A stretch of DNA of 64,000 nt from Membranipora membranacea (taxonomy: Eukaryota > Bryozoa > Gymnolaemata > Cheilostomatida > Membraniporidae): positions 13,621,493-13,685,492 of the forward strand of contig OU612071.1 in assembly GCA_914767715.1 (NCBI GenBank). Reading direction: 5' to 3'. Positions 24,901-33,800 of the stretch are shown here, piece after piece. Below the pieces are notes generated by a model. The model saw only the letters and a program-made list of their open reading frames with translations, was not told the DNA's origin and made no database searches. Position numbers and translations under genes: made by a program. Positions within the stretch are counted from its first letter, which is position 1. The number at the start of each line of letters is the position of its first letter.

Positions 24901-25006
24901 TGGTGACAAGAGAGGCAGTAGAAAGAAAACTTCGAAGGATTCAAAGAGTAGGAAAACCTCAAAATCCAGATCAAAATCCAAGTCAGCTGCAAATTCAAGG
25001 AAATAA
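12934..25006 (+). CDS. ADAM-like metalloprotease with EGF and TSP1 repeats, copy B (intact)
   Basis: Eight coding exons in compatible phases: 12934-14125, 17928-18086, 19176-19277, 20561-20695, 21047-21277, 22412-22666 (or 22636), 23026-23522, 24614-25006; about 987 residues. Order: signal peptide; ADAM prodomain; RRQRRKR processing site; reprolysin domain with HEIGHTLGADH at about 370-380 and CIM Met-turn; short disintegrin-like Cys-rich region (about 398-529); EGF 1-2 (about 530-606); EGF 3-4 (about 607-691); two TSP1 repeats with WxxW and the C-R-C pattern; low-complexity linker; one membrane span across the exon 7/8 junction (STPLVIAI then AGGALLILG); basic Ser/Lys tail. Typical ADAMs lack TSP1 and ADAMTS proteins lack a span, so the order is unusual. 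All domain-bordering introns in the EGF part are phase 1, as in shuffled modules. Inferred role: type I membrane sheddase or matrix protease. Exon 1 alone encodes the whole pro- plus catalytic region without introns. Confidence 0.9.
14126..15282. other. Proximal intron 1 of copy B
   Basis: No exon or promoter evident. A short phrase, cagtttttagctgtcccataa, at about 14149-14169 recurs with one change at about 14702, suggesting an old local duplication. AT-rich, with an attaattaatta run near 14580. Confidence 0.4.
15422..15816 (+). mobile_element. hAT-like MITE with tRNA-like module, complete copy with 8-bp target duplication
   Basis: Starts CAGTGGCGTATA and ends TATACGCCCCTG, imperfect terminal inverted repeats. 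The flanks are gtgggatg on both sides (15414-15421 and 15817-15824), an 8-bp target site duplication typical of hAT-superfamily insertion. Inside: tagctcagtgtgtagagc (box A-like), tgtgggttcatatccc (box B-like), a conserved block ending near aaaatttccgtggt, and two GC-rich hairpins. No transposase. It combines MITE ends with a SINE-like promoter module. Confidence 0.8.
16430..16840. repeat. Diverged local duplication in intron 1 of copy B
   Basis: Segments at about 16440-16560 and 16690-16830 share a series of matches in the same order (tactgatgggaatcaaacca versus tactgatgagaattaaacca; gcaaggt-ttgtgacc; agaattcata). Roughly 260-bp spacing. No coding potential. Confidence 0.5.
17080..17415 (-). 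mobile_element. hAT-like MITE with tRNA-like module, copy 3 (truncated)
   Basis: Reverse copy of the 15422-15816 element. Its 5' end, read on plus, is taatatacgccactg ending at 17415. The tRNA-like part reads gggattcgaacccacaac and gctctacacactgagcta. The distal end is missing beyond the GC-rich hairpins. Confidence 0.7.
17529..17901 (+). mobile_element. Family 1 MITE, copy 3, with internal minisatellite
   Basis: Begins ggcccgtaatttaag and ends near accacggcccta. The right part is expanded by an attcatttattt array (about 17715-17808). It ends only about 26 bp before exon 2 of copy B, so its tail supplies part of the exon's upstream pyrimidine-rich sequence. Confidence 0.7.
18103..18489 (+). 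mobile_element. Family 1 MITE, copy 4, interrupted
   Basis: Begins taggcccgtagttgtag 17 bp after exon 2 of copy B. The internal sequence is interrupted at about 18165-18335 by T-rich DNA ending in caatcaatcaatca, then resumes (gaataatccatgtcagaata) and ends near taaactactgct. With copy 3 it brackets exon 2 closely. Confidence 0.68.
18490..19175. other. Intron 2 of copy B, conserved with copy A
   Basis: Holds the block ccagcccacacattaactac and gtggacccgtgacgaggcta (about 18745-18825), which recurs inverted at about 6420-6500 in copy A. This shows that introns as well as exons were duplicated. No gene. Confidence 0.6.
19330..19490. repeat. Family 2 MITE-like element in intron 3 of copy B
   Basis: Inverted ends and the internal caataggtactttcagtga phrase match the family described at 2275-2465. 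Confidence 0.55.
19569..19795 (-). mobile_element. Family 1 MITE, copy 5
   Basis: Complete reverse-orientation copy from caggtccgtagtttag to agaactacgggcctg, about 227 bp. The flanking bases acatg occur on both sides, possibly a short target duplication. Confidence 0.75.
20163..20198 (+). ncRNA. U2 snRNA 5'-end-like fragment
   Basis: The phrase cttctcagcctattggct followed by aagatcaaagtgtca closely resembles the highly conserved 5' part of U2 snRNA, including the branch-site-pairing region. The sequence after about 20200 does not clearly continue as U2, so this is more likely a retro-fragment or pseudogene inside intron 3 of copy B than a functional gene. Confidence 0.4.
20893..21012 (+). 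repeat. Thr/Ser/Gly-coding minisatellite upstream of exon 5, copy B
   Basis: Repeats of actggt/actag/cactgg units, ending about 35 bp before the exon 5 acceptor. The frame that continues into exon 5 is open from about 20845 through the repeat and the acceptor, reading as TGTSTGTDTGTS-like sequence and then the EGF domain. The unspliced form would therefore add a mucin-like linker. Paralogous array at 4067-4262. Confidence 0.75.
21330..21545 (+). mobile_element. Family 6 MITE fragment (related to 41049-41435)
   Basis: Shares caggctaaat, aacaggaacagg, aaatgtttca, aataatcat and ggtgcaatctg in order with the element in BDP1 at 41212-41435, ending gaaaccctggttggccttta. The left terminal repeat is absent here. 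Confidence 0.6.
21546..22411. other. Rest of intron 5 of copy B
   Basis: Contains a partial family 1 MITE-like phrase near 21590 (gtaacgccaggttgggtgct) also found at 9537-9560, and a short tagttagttagtt run. No exon-like reading. Confidence 0.4.
22637..22672 (+). promoter_or_regulatory. Tandem 5' splice sites 30 nt apart, exon 6 of copy B
   Basis: GTGAGT at 22637 and GTGAGT at 22667, both leaving phase 1. The optional segment encodes ten residues with two cysteines. Conserved in position and phase with copy A at 3343-3379. Confidence 0.6.
22876..22960. repeat. Short inverted-repeat insertion in intron 6, copy B
   Basis: Imperfect palindrome from agccaatgtgttggct to agccaacgtgttggct with gattggcc and cagccaatca inside. 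Counterpart of 3055-3130. Confidence 0.6.
23530..23735. repeat. Family 2 MITE-like element in intron 7, copy B
   Basis: Orthologous in position to 2275-2465. Contains ggtactttcaggaaagta and agccaatcagagcaacgc. It starts within 10 bp of the exon 7 donor. Confidence 0.65.
23890..24125 (-). mobile_element. Family 1 MITE, copy 6
   Basis: Reverse-orientation copy starting caggcccgtagtttag and ending with tgcatcccctagatctact. Lies in intron 7 of copy B; absent from the matching intron of copy A. Confidence 0.7.
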
Positions 25007-25007
25007 A
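25002..25007 (+). promoter_or_regulatory. AATAAA overlapping the stop codon, copy B
   Basis: The final codons read AGG AAA TAA A, which creates AATAAA across the terminator, as in copy A. Confidence 0.4.
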
Positions 25008-26690
25008 AGCTGACACTAGTAACACTGGACAGTTTACTATACTAGGTCAAAAGTTAGCCAGGGTCAGGAAATTTCTAATTTACTCACGTGCTGTACTGCT
25101 CACCCTTGCAACATCTATTATTTGTGAATCTCGAATACTCTCGGCATTGAATAAGAGTGATGACCATGGATGATGGTTCAATTTAGCTAAGTAATTACAA
25201 ATAAATATTGTTTTTGGTTTGAGAATTTCTCCATTGTTGTTCATAGCTGACAATTGCCAGGAGATTTCAAAATGTGTTAACTGTAAGGAAAACCACCATT
25301 CCTCATCTGTGCAATGCCCAATTTTTATAAAGTTGTATAACACTATCCGCAACAGAACTCACCATAATGTAAGATGATTGATTGAATAGAGAGAAGTTTA
25401 ATGAGCTGAAACTCCTTGCAAATAGCTATGATCTGATTATTTTGGCGAATTGAGAGTAGATAACTCCAAATTTGTACAGCCCATTGTTTTGTATTGAGTT
25501 TGAACAGAGAGGTTCGAAGCAACAATAGGATAAATAAAAGTGGTGCAATATTATGAAGGGCACTTGAGTGAGTTGGAGTAGTCTTTTTTACACACCCATG
25601 CAGAAAACCTCATTCAAACGGAATATAGCCAATTTATATATACCTCTTTCCCAGCCTCTTATGAATCCTTGACCTATTATAGCTATAGGCCATGACTTTT
25701 TTTTCAATACACCATATAACAATCCAAGTCATTCCGAAGAGAACGTTTTACATTTGGTTGGAAACAGGGGAGCGGAAAATTTTCCTGCTGGGAAAATAGT
25801 CGGGCGAGAATTTGTCTTGGAAGGTAAGTTGCTTGTTTGGAAAACAACCTGATAGCTTGTCGAGAAAATATCTAGGTGGAAAATGGGTGGGTGATAATTG
25901 TCATTGGCACTTGGCAAGCCATTCATTCTGGTCAGGTCTGTTCGGATCAGTACCATAAATGCAGGAGGTCTACATACTGTGCGCATGCACGCAATATAAA
26001 AATCCCCCTCTGCCTCTTCTAAAAACAGTAGCCGGCAACAGCAGGCAAGGGTATAAGGTTCTTCCACACACAATTCACCTGGGTCCGTCAAATAAGACTT
26101 AGTGCATGAAAAGAAAAAAATGTTGGTGAGAAAACGTCCCTGTGGGAAAATTACAGAGATTGAAAATGACATTAGGAGAATGAGGCGGATCACAGAAAAA
26201 CATCCGGTCTACAAGGGTGTTAAAGTATTATGCATAATTTTTATTTGCAACTATATCATTTCTTATCGAGAAATTGTCTGTACTTTGTGCGAAAAAAATA
26301 GAAGAGTAGAAAATCAGATGAAATATGGGAAGTACTTGTGTACTGCATGTTGAAGAGATGTTGTTGGCTTTGTTGAATCTGCAAATCATTAAATGTTGAC
26401 AATAATTATAGTATGGAGGTTGTATTTAGACGGCACACTTGTAAGTATATTTGATGTTTTCGGTAAAAGTTTAAAGTTTAAAAATAAATGCCAATGAAAT
26501 AAAATGAAAAATGAAAATGAAAAACATACGAGGCATGTTCGCAAACGATGTGAAAATAATATTTAGCTATAGAAACATGTGCCAAATGGCTAGCTTTTCC
26601 ACCTACAAGTCAATGTATTATTTCCCCAGGCTAAACATAAGCCGCAGAAGGAGATATGTGGCAGCATTAGTTTAAGATTCTTAGTCATGT

Positions 26691-27115
26691 TAAACCACTG
26701 CTGCCACAGTCGAAAATTTAAATAGAGAGTCGTGGCATCATAACATCTAGCCAGTAGCTTTGAATGGAGTTATATGAGCTCTCAAAATGCAGGGAGTATC
26801 TTCTTCCCCAGCCATCCACCATTAGTGAGAATGAATGTTGTTGGTGACCATTCAGGTGCCTTTAAAATCTAGCTGAGATCCAACACTAAGAAAAATACTT
26901 GATCTCAGCTAGATTTTAAATGCACCTGATTGGTCACCAACAACATTTTGTCATCACTAGTGGTGGATGGCTGGGGAAGAAACTCCCTACATTTTGAGAG
27001 CTCATATAACTCCGTTCAAAGCTTCTGGCTAGATGTTTTAATGCTAGAACTCTCTATTTAAATTTTTGACTGGTAGCTCTGCTGGGCCAAACCCAGCTGT
27101 GGCAGCAGTGGTTTA
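26691..27115. mobile_element. Fold-back element, about 425 bp
   Basis: Two arms of about 200 bp in inverted orientation around a 20-bp loop near 26885-26905: outer ends taaaccactgctgccacag and ctgtggcagcagtggttta; inner arms tctagctgagatcca and gatctcagctaga. Arms differ by scattered substitutions and small indels. No coding capacity. Consistent with a fold-back MITE. Confidence 0.85.
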
Positions 27116-27629
27116 AAGCCTACTGCACATGAGCGATTTTTTAACTCGTATGAGAGCGAGTTTTTTACTTAGTTATCTAGGCACCGCCCCTTTTTATCAC
27201 AGGCAGCAATAATGACTCCTTCAGCAGCAAGAAAATGATCTCATTGGCTAACTTACAGTAATCCAGTCTGCGCATGTGCGAACTGTTGAGGCATACGTTC
27301 GTCTCTGCAGCATAGGGCTTGAACTAATTCACCTAGTCTGAGTACCAAAATTGGGAAAACAATGGAAACCCATAATTTAGAAATATTTGGGCCTAATAAT
27401 GGAACACTGGTTTTGATATCTCATAACCTTGAACCCTGGGAGTTGCCTTTCTTGATGGAAGGCAGCGCCACCACTGCTGTGCTGCAGAGATAGACTATGT
27501 CACAAGGCTATCCTGCAAGCAGAATGACAGTAATCACGTGATGTTTATATGATGTTTATGATGGGAATCGTTAAAAGGCATTGTTTATGGAATTTCATTG
27601 GCTGATAGCTAAGCTTAGGATTATCTCAT

Positions 27630-27836
27630 TGCTGCTTTCCCCAGGAATCTAAACACAGCGGCCTAAAAACACTATAATTAAATAATCCATGTCAAAATCA
27701 GCTCCTCTGGTATTTCTATTTGCCAATTATATGCATTAAATTGCTTGGATAAGGTTACAGTACCCCTCCTGGTGATGCTTTGGTCTCGCATCTGACCTTT
27801 GCCTCCCCTACTGCATTTTCTAAATTCCGGCCCTGA
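27630..27836 (+). mobile_element. Family 1 MITE, copy 7 (partial)
   Basis: Internal and right-end sequence present (cggcctaaaaacactataat to ttgcctcccctactg and ttccggccctg). The left terminal repeat is degraded. Confidence 0.65.
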
Positions 27837-28665
27837 GTTTTGAAACCAAAAATAGCTGTAGAGTATCTAGAAAGCTGTGGAAGTAGAAGCAACTGTAATG
27901 GATCTAAAGATCGGATCAAATGACATGAAATGTGTTTGTACATTTGCAATTATCCTAAAACACTGTTTCTGTAAAATCAAAAGTGGTCTGGTCACATATT
28001 CTTGGGATAAATTATAATACATAAAAGTATTCCAGATTTAAGATGGCAGAGAATACAATGGATGCAGTTGGCGCTGAACAGATGGGACCATAAATTTGCA
28101 CTTTTTTTATATATTATGCTATTATTGGAGCAGATCACACTTTTTGGTCTGACAGCCGGGATAATTATGGTAGAAACTAAATACACGTATATTTATAGGC
28201 GTCTTACGCTGACCTATGTTATTTTAGAAGCCGCGTGACAAGGCTAATGGAAACAAATTGACAAAAAATTTTTATTATATTGGATAACATAATAAATACA
28301 TTGATATAGAATGAAGATAAATAATATTATTATTCCAGATTTAAAGTTACATTTGTATAAATCCAACCTGAAATTACTTGCAGAAAAAAAATTCAGAATA
28401 ACATATATTGAAATTGTTATTGTTATTGTAATACAAAACATTTCTAATTCTCATTATTGAACTTTATTGTGAAAAACAATTTAGTAGCATATTTCATGAC
28501 ACCATCCGTGGTAACACTGAATTTCATTGTGATTGATCTGGTTTTTATATTTTAATATAATTGTTATTAAATTTAAATTGATCCGAAACCTTTAGCTGTT
28601 TTTCGGTAATGAATAGATCACGAGATTCCGATTTAAACTTCTCTCCTGCCTAGCCTATGCCTAGT

Positions 28666-29040
28666 CAATGTGTTGGCTCTGATTGGTGGATGGGGAGAAG
28701 AAGAGCCAATGCCAGAACATATGGTACTTTCAAGAAAGTACCTTGGACCTTTGCATTGCCTCACTTTTGATAAACGGAAGTGTGTTTTGGGCTGGCTTTT
28801 ATCTGGTTAATGAATAAGAACAACGCTATCACATGACCTGATCACGCAATTGTGAACTGCAGAGAGCCGAGAGTTGTGAGTTCAAAACCACCTCTGTTCA
28901 TCAAAATTTCATCTTATGCAAAATCCACTAACATCTATAATATTTAAAGTTTCAGGTACTTTCCTGAGAGTACCATATGACCCTGCATTGGCTCTTATTC
29001 TCCCTACCAGCCAATCAGAGCCTTTGCCTGGCTAAAACCA
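28666..29040. mobile_element. Family 2 MITE-like element with internal tRNA-like insert
   Basis: Inverted ends from caatgtgttggctctgattgg to ccaatcagagcc, with paired gtactttcaagaaagtac and ggtactttcctgagagtacc. The middle (about 28800-28920) carries gtgagttcaaaaccacc, a weak box B-like phrase, suggesting a SINE inserted inside. Confidence 0.6.
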
Positions 29041-30899
29041 ACAGTACATGACAATTTATTCATCAGTTTCAAAATGGCACCATGACCAGTTGTTGACGAC
29101 GGTTGCGTAAAGACTCACAGGACATATTGTGAGGAAGTCTTGAGACGTTGTAAGACAGCCTTGAGACGCTGTATGCAGTCTTAAGGCCTTATTTGTAGAC
29201 CAAGTTCCTTTCACACAGCTTTCAGAACAGGCTTAATTTTGTGATGTAGAGTTGTCCCCTTTTAAAAATGGAAAATCCTCAATCACGTGACATGTAAAAG
29301 TGACAGGAAATACAACTGAAGTGTGTGAATTTGAACATCTACAATAATTTAGAAATCTCAAAGAGCATTTTATTGGCTCACATTTTGCCAGCAATTATTT
29401 CATTGGTCCAAACAGTGTTTTTTTTCTGCTGTAAGAAAATGACAACGTTTGCAATCACACCGCACATGGACAGAGAGTAAGTAGGGTAGGTGGGTGTAAT
29501 AACTTTCTAAAAAAATTGAATTTGTCGGAGTCAACTATTTAGAGCTTATGCTGGGTGAGCCATTATGCACATGGTGGTATTAATTCTTTTGTATGTGTGG
29601 ACAAATCAATTGTATCTTATTATTTATCTATCTTTTTTATTGTTTATTTTTACCAGTACCATCCATCCAAAGAGATTGAAAGAAAGAGTAGACTATGTTT
29701 AGTTAGTTAATGTTAGACAAGCCTAAGGAGACTAGAGAGCCTAGTCGTTTAAGTTGGACAAAAAGGCTACAACAGTACAGTAAAGTGTTAAAAATAGGCT
29801 TCACCTTGATAAGTTGGTGGGATACACTAGTCACTAGTGACTAGGCCTACTTCTGCTTGCCAGTGGGAGTGGCAGTTCAGTCTCACTCTCAGCGGTCTCT
29901 CTCAGAGTCAGTATCTGTTGCGCATGCTGTGGTGACCAGGGAGTGACTCTGAGAACAAATTAGTACTAGCCGGCCTGCATTTGTTCTAGATAAGGAATGA
30001 TGTTTGAAATGAATACTGAACTGAACTCAAAGTGTGTGTAACGGAAGTCAGTGCAGTTATGGTTCTAATGACAAGTTTTAGATACACATTAGTATTTAAA
30101 ACTGAAGTGGAATTACTCGGTACGAAACCGAATATCCAGGTCTGTAGCCTATCTGTACTCTGTATAGGCCTACATCAAGAACAACCACCCGTCTCATTGA
30201 CATAATAGATATTACACTATGAGGATGTCTTTCTCTGAATGTTTGAGACAATTGAGTTTGAGAACTTGTGTGCCCACCCCTATAGTTTTCGAAATTTATC
30301 TTGGGTTGTCACAGCAAATTTCTTTCTTTTGCACTCAAGCTACATGAATTACCTCATGTTCTATCACTCAGAGATAAACGTACAAAAGTATGTCACATGA
30401 TCAATGAGTGTGATTACCAATACAATTAGATAGCATTGAATGTGACTGATTAAATTCATCCAGATAGGCCACAAGCAAGATCCCTCTACCAAGCTTGTTC
30501 TTTCTACGGTCTCACATGATTGTTAAATGGGGAATCAATTTTCAATGTATTGTCATTATGTATAGTGGAATGTATGCTAATGTGTGATCCTCATGAAAAT
30601 TGGAAGTCTATGTCTGTGCCATAATAACAATAAAATGCTTCTTTCACCTGTTGCATTTTACCAAGGAGTTAGAATTATTGATCTCTTTGATCTTACCAAG
30701 GAGTTAGAGACACTCTCACTCCACTCTCACTCATCTGACAAACGTGGATAACAATTTAGTAATAGCTCTGTTGATCTTCTTTTGTAGCAAAGAAAGCCTA
30801 AAATAATTACTATGAAGTTGGAAACAAAGATATAGAAGATAGTGAATTAAGTAAGCCTACAAACCTCCATTAGACTGTGTTCTGAAACTCCAACTCCCA

Positions 30900-33800
30900 A
30901 TGTCGGGGCGCAGGCATAGGATAGCTGCAAGACCCAATGTTGCAAGAGGTCCTCGTGCTACAGAATCGAAAAAAGACAACAATGACAGCAGTGTAAAATC
31001 TGATCTGCCCAAAACTAGAAGTGCATCTCCTTGTAAGGATCCAACACCTAAGCCTTCAACCTCACTGTCTAAAAACGAGGACAAAGGCGAATGTGAAAGT
31101 ACTGTCGATCCTAGTGAGAACGCATCGATATCCCAACCAATACAAGTAACTGAACGACCTACTACATCAAATAATGGTGAGCATGCTCCATAGAGATTAT
31201 ATACATGTAGGCCTATATTTTTGTTTATATGGTTTGCTCCCATTTCTAATATCATAACCATAAGTCTCAAATACAGTGAAGTTGTTAATTTGAGGTAGAG
31301 ACATACTTTATGAAGAAAGCACTAGTCTGCTCAGCGACTGGTTATCATAGTAGTAATTAGATTCTCATTACATGTCTCTTCTGATGGCTAACTGACTCAT
31401 AAACTGACTCCTGGCTCACTGAGCTAGTATAATAGAGTATTTGTATCAATACATTTTACTCTGAATATCATTATCTGCGATTGACAGCTGGGATTTAAGT
31501 CTCTGTAGACTGTAATTTCTTATTGTTAAGGCATTGATACCATGAACCAACCAATGTTTTATATTGCTAATATTACTCATTTGGCAACATATCCAGCAAA
31601 TTGTGGATTACTGTATCAAGGCTATTTGGGGTACCTGCTTCAGTTGATGTAGGTTATTGCAGCCTATGTGTAATAAAGTTATTGATAAGGCTATCATCAC
31701 TAATTAGTAAGGCTTTGTCTATTTTAGGACCTTTGTCAAAAGGATGTTTAGAAAAATTAACACAGGATCATCCTGAATGATTATCTTATCAATGTCCTTT
31801 GATGGAACCCAATGTTGGAGAAGAGGGTCACATTTTGTCAGTGTATCAGCAGGGATTATGTAATTTTTGCATTGATGGCCTGCAAAAAAGCAACAGCTAT
31901 ACTTGGTCAACTTATGCTAGCCTTGTCATGTTGCAACTTTTTTTGGTTTGGAAAATAAGTAGTCACATGACAAGGCTAAACCTATGACTATATTTCATCA
32001 AGTGAAGATATATCATTCCAGGGGGGCCATTGGATGAGACTGGGGGGGGGTTGTCGTTGTGGCTGATTTTCATCAATGGGTTCAATTAGTTTTTTCTTTC
32101 ATTATCTCAATGTTGTTGCAGATGCCACAGCCTCTCCGTCACTCGCTGAAGCTCCTGCTGATAACTCTGCGGAGACATCAAGTGTAGCTGATGTAGAAAA
32201 TGAAGCTGCAAAGACTAAGGCTTCCTCAGGTAGGGCTAAAAATAAATCATATGTAAACACCGCCATACTAACCTACAGGATCTAAGTTTACTGATGGCCA
32301 AGAAATGCAAAGCTTTGCAAGTTGAACCAGGTTTGACTGTCAGCTAATTTGACTTTTGAAATTTTGTCATCGTTCATTTTGTCAATTTATCTTTGAGAGT
32401 TTTGCTGAGTTAATATTGTCTTTTATTTAAAGTAGAGTAGAGATCTATGAAACTGTTACTGTAGCTATAGTAGCTTTTGGTCTTTATGGAGTATTGAGCA
32501 TGTTTATCAACACTCGGGCTAAATTGCCATTATGTAGACTAAGATCTTGTCATAGAACATCATTTTATGGTGGCATGGCAATGAGACCCACCAATCCAGT
32601 TGTTGGTCTACGCTACAGTCTACAGCAATCAAACTCATCTGTTGGTCTCATTTTTCCTTTAATATGAGACCATTATTGAAACGTTATAGACTGCCAAAAA
32701 AGGGTTTAGACAAAATTGGTGATTCAAGACGTTGAGAATCGAGTATTTTTTATAAGACTGAACAGCAGAATTATCTTGCCTCACTCGCCCAAACAATCAC
32801 AGTGTTGCAGTCCACACTGATCAAGTGATCGGTGATCGATAGAGAGTGAATTAATTCACTTGGCATAAACACCATCACAGCAATTTAGTGCGTCGACCCG
32901 ATTTCGATTTTTAACAATTGGGGCTGGGTACATGTTAGGTACTCATACTAACGATCAGAGATAAGCATGTTAACACTGAAATTTGAATGTCAGTGGCAGT
33001 GCGGTCCGACAATATACGTTTGCAGTCATTCAAGCAGATGGACCATGACCTATGACTGTGACCAATGAAATTGATTGTTATGTGTTTTTATTTATTAGGC
33101 CCGACACGACGATCACGTATTCAGGCAAGACCATCATTGACCAGGAAACCGAGAAATGCCGCTAAAGCCGAGAAGTCCACCCCCAAAAGTGTGGGTATAG
33201 ACCCTAGCAAGTATAGTCCGCGAAAAGAAAAGTTCATATCACCTAAGTTTGATATGGCACTCTCTATACTTCATAGACTCCCATAGCAGTTAGCAATAAA
33301 AACCAAGTGCTAGCTAAAATTAAGTCAACCCCTAATCTAGCTAAACTTAACTTAAGCTCATATTAACTTATTTAGGGTATGTCATAGACTTATATATATA
33401 TTATTATGTCTATAGGGTATGTGCAAGTTCCGATCCTTGACAGCACAGCAGCTAAAATACTAGTATTTGTCGTTGGTATTTTGTAGCAAGGCGCGTTGAC
33501 AACATTCCAACCATGTAACTTTTACTTGGAATTCCCAGGAGGCTTAGCAATCCAACCCATTATCATTGCCTTGACCTCACTGGGGGTTCCAGGAAATATT
33601 GTCTTGTGGAATACTCCTTCTATTAATAACATAGTGACAGGGAGGAAGGGTGGGACTGCCACCCTCCCTGCCACCTCTGCACTTTGGAGTTGTCATCTCC
33701 TTGAACAAGCAATAATCTAGAGGATAACTCCAAATTTGCCTGCCTAAATAGTTTAAAAGATCATGATATTTTTTCTTATTTTCCAGTCTTCTAAGGAGTC

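Larger units (their letters stand above)
25007..30899. other. Intergenic region between copy B and BDP1
   Basis: I find no exon set on either strand. Homology to the downstream flank of copy A continues to about 25130. Longer open stretches near 25729-26193 (minus) and 26102-26353 (plus) lack splice context and recognisable domains. The rest holds the repeats listed separately and AT-rich unique sequence. BDP1's promoter should lie in the last few hundred bases, but no clear core element is visible. Confidence 0.5.

Noticed and set aside
25729-26193. 154-codon open stretch on the minus strand
   Set aside because: Composition comes from local gggaaaat-rich sequence; no splice context, no domain-like pattern, intergenic position.
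26102-26353. Open stretch with CTLCEKN...YLCTAC, zinc-finger-like
   Set aside because: Only four cysteines in one short stretch, no partner exons, no repeated finger spacing.
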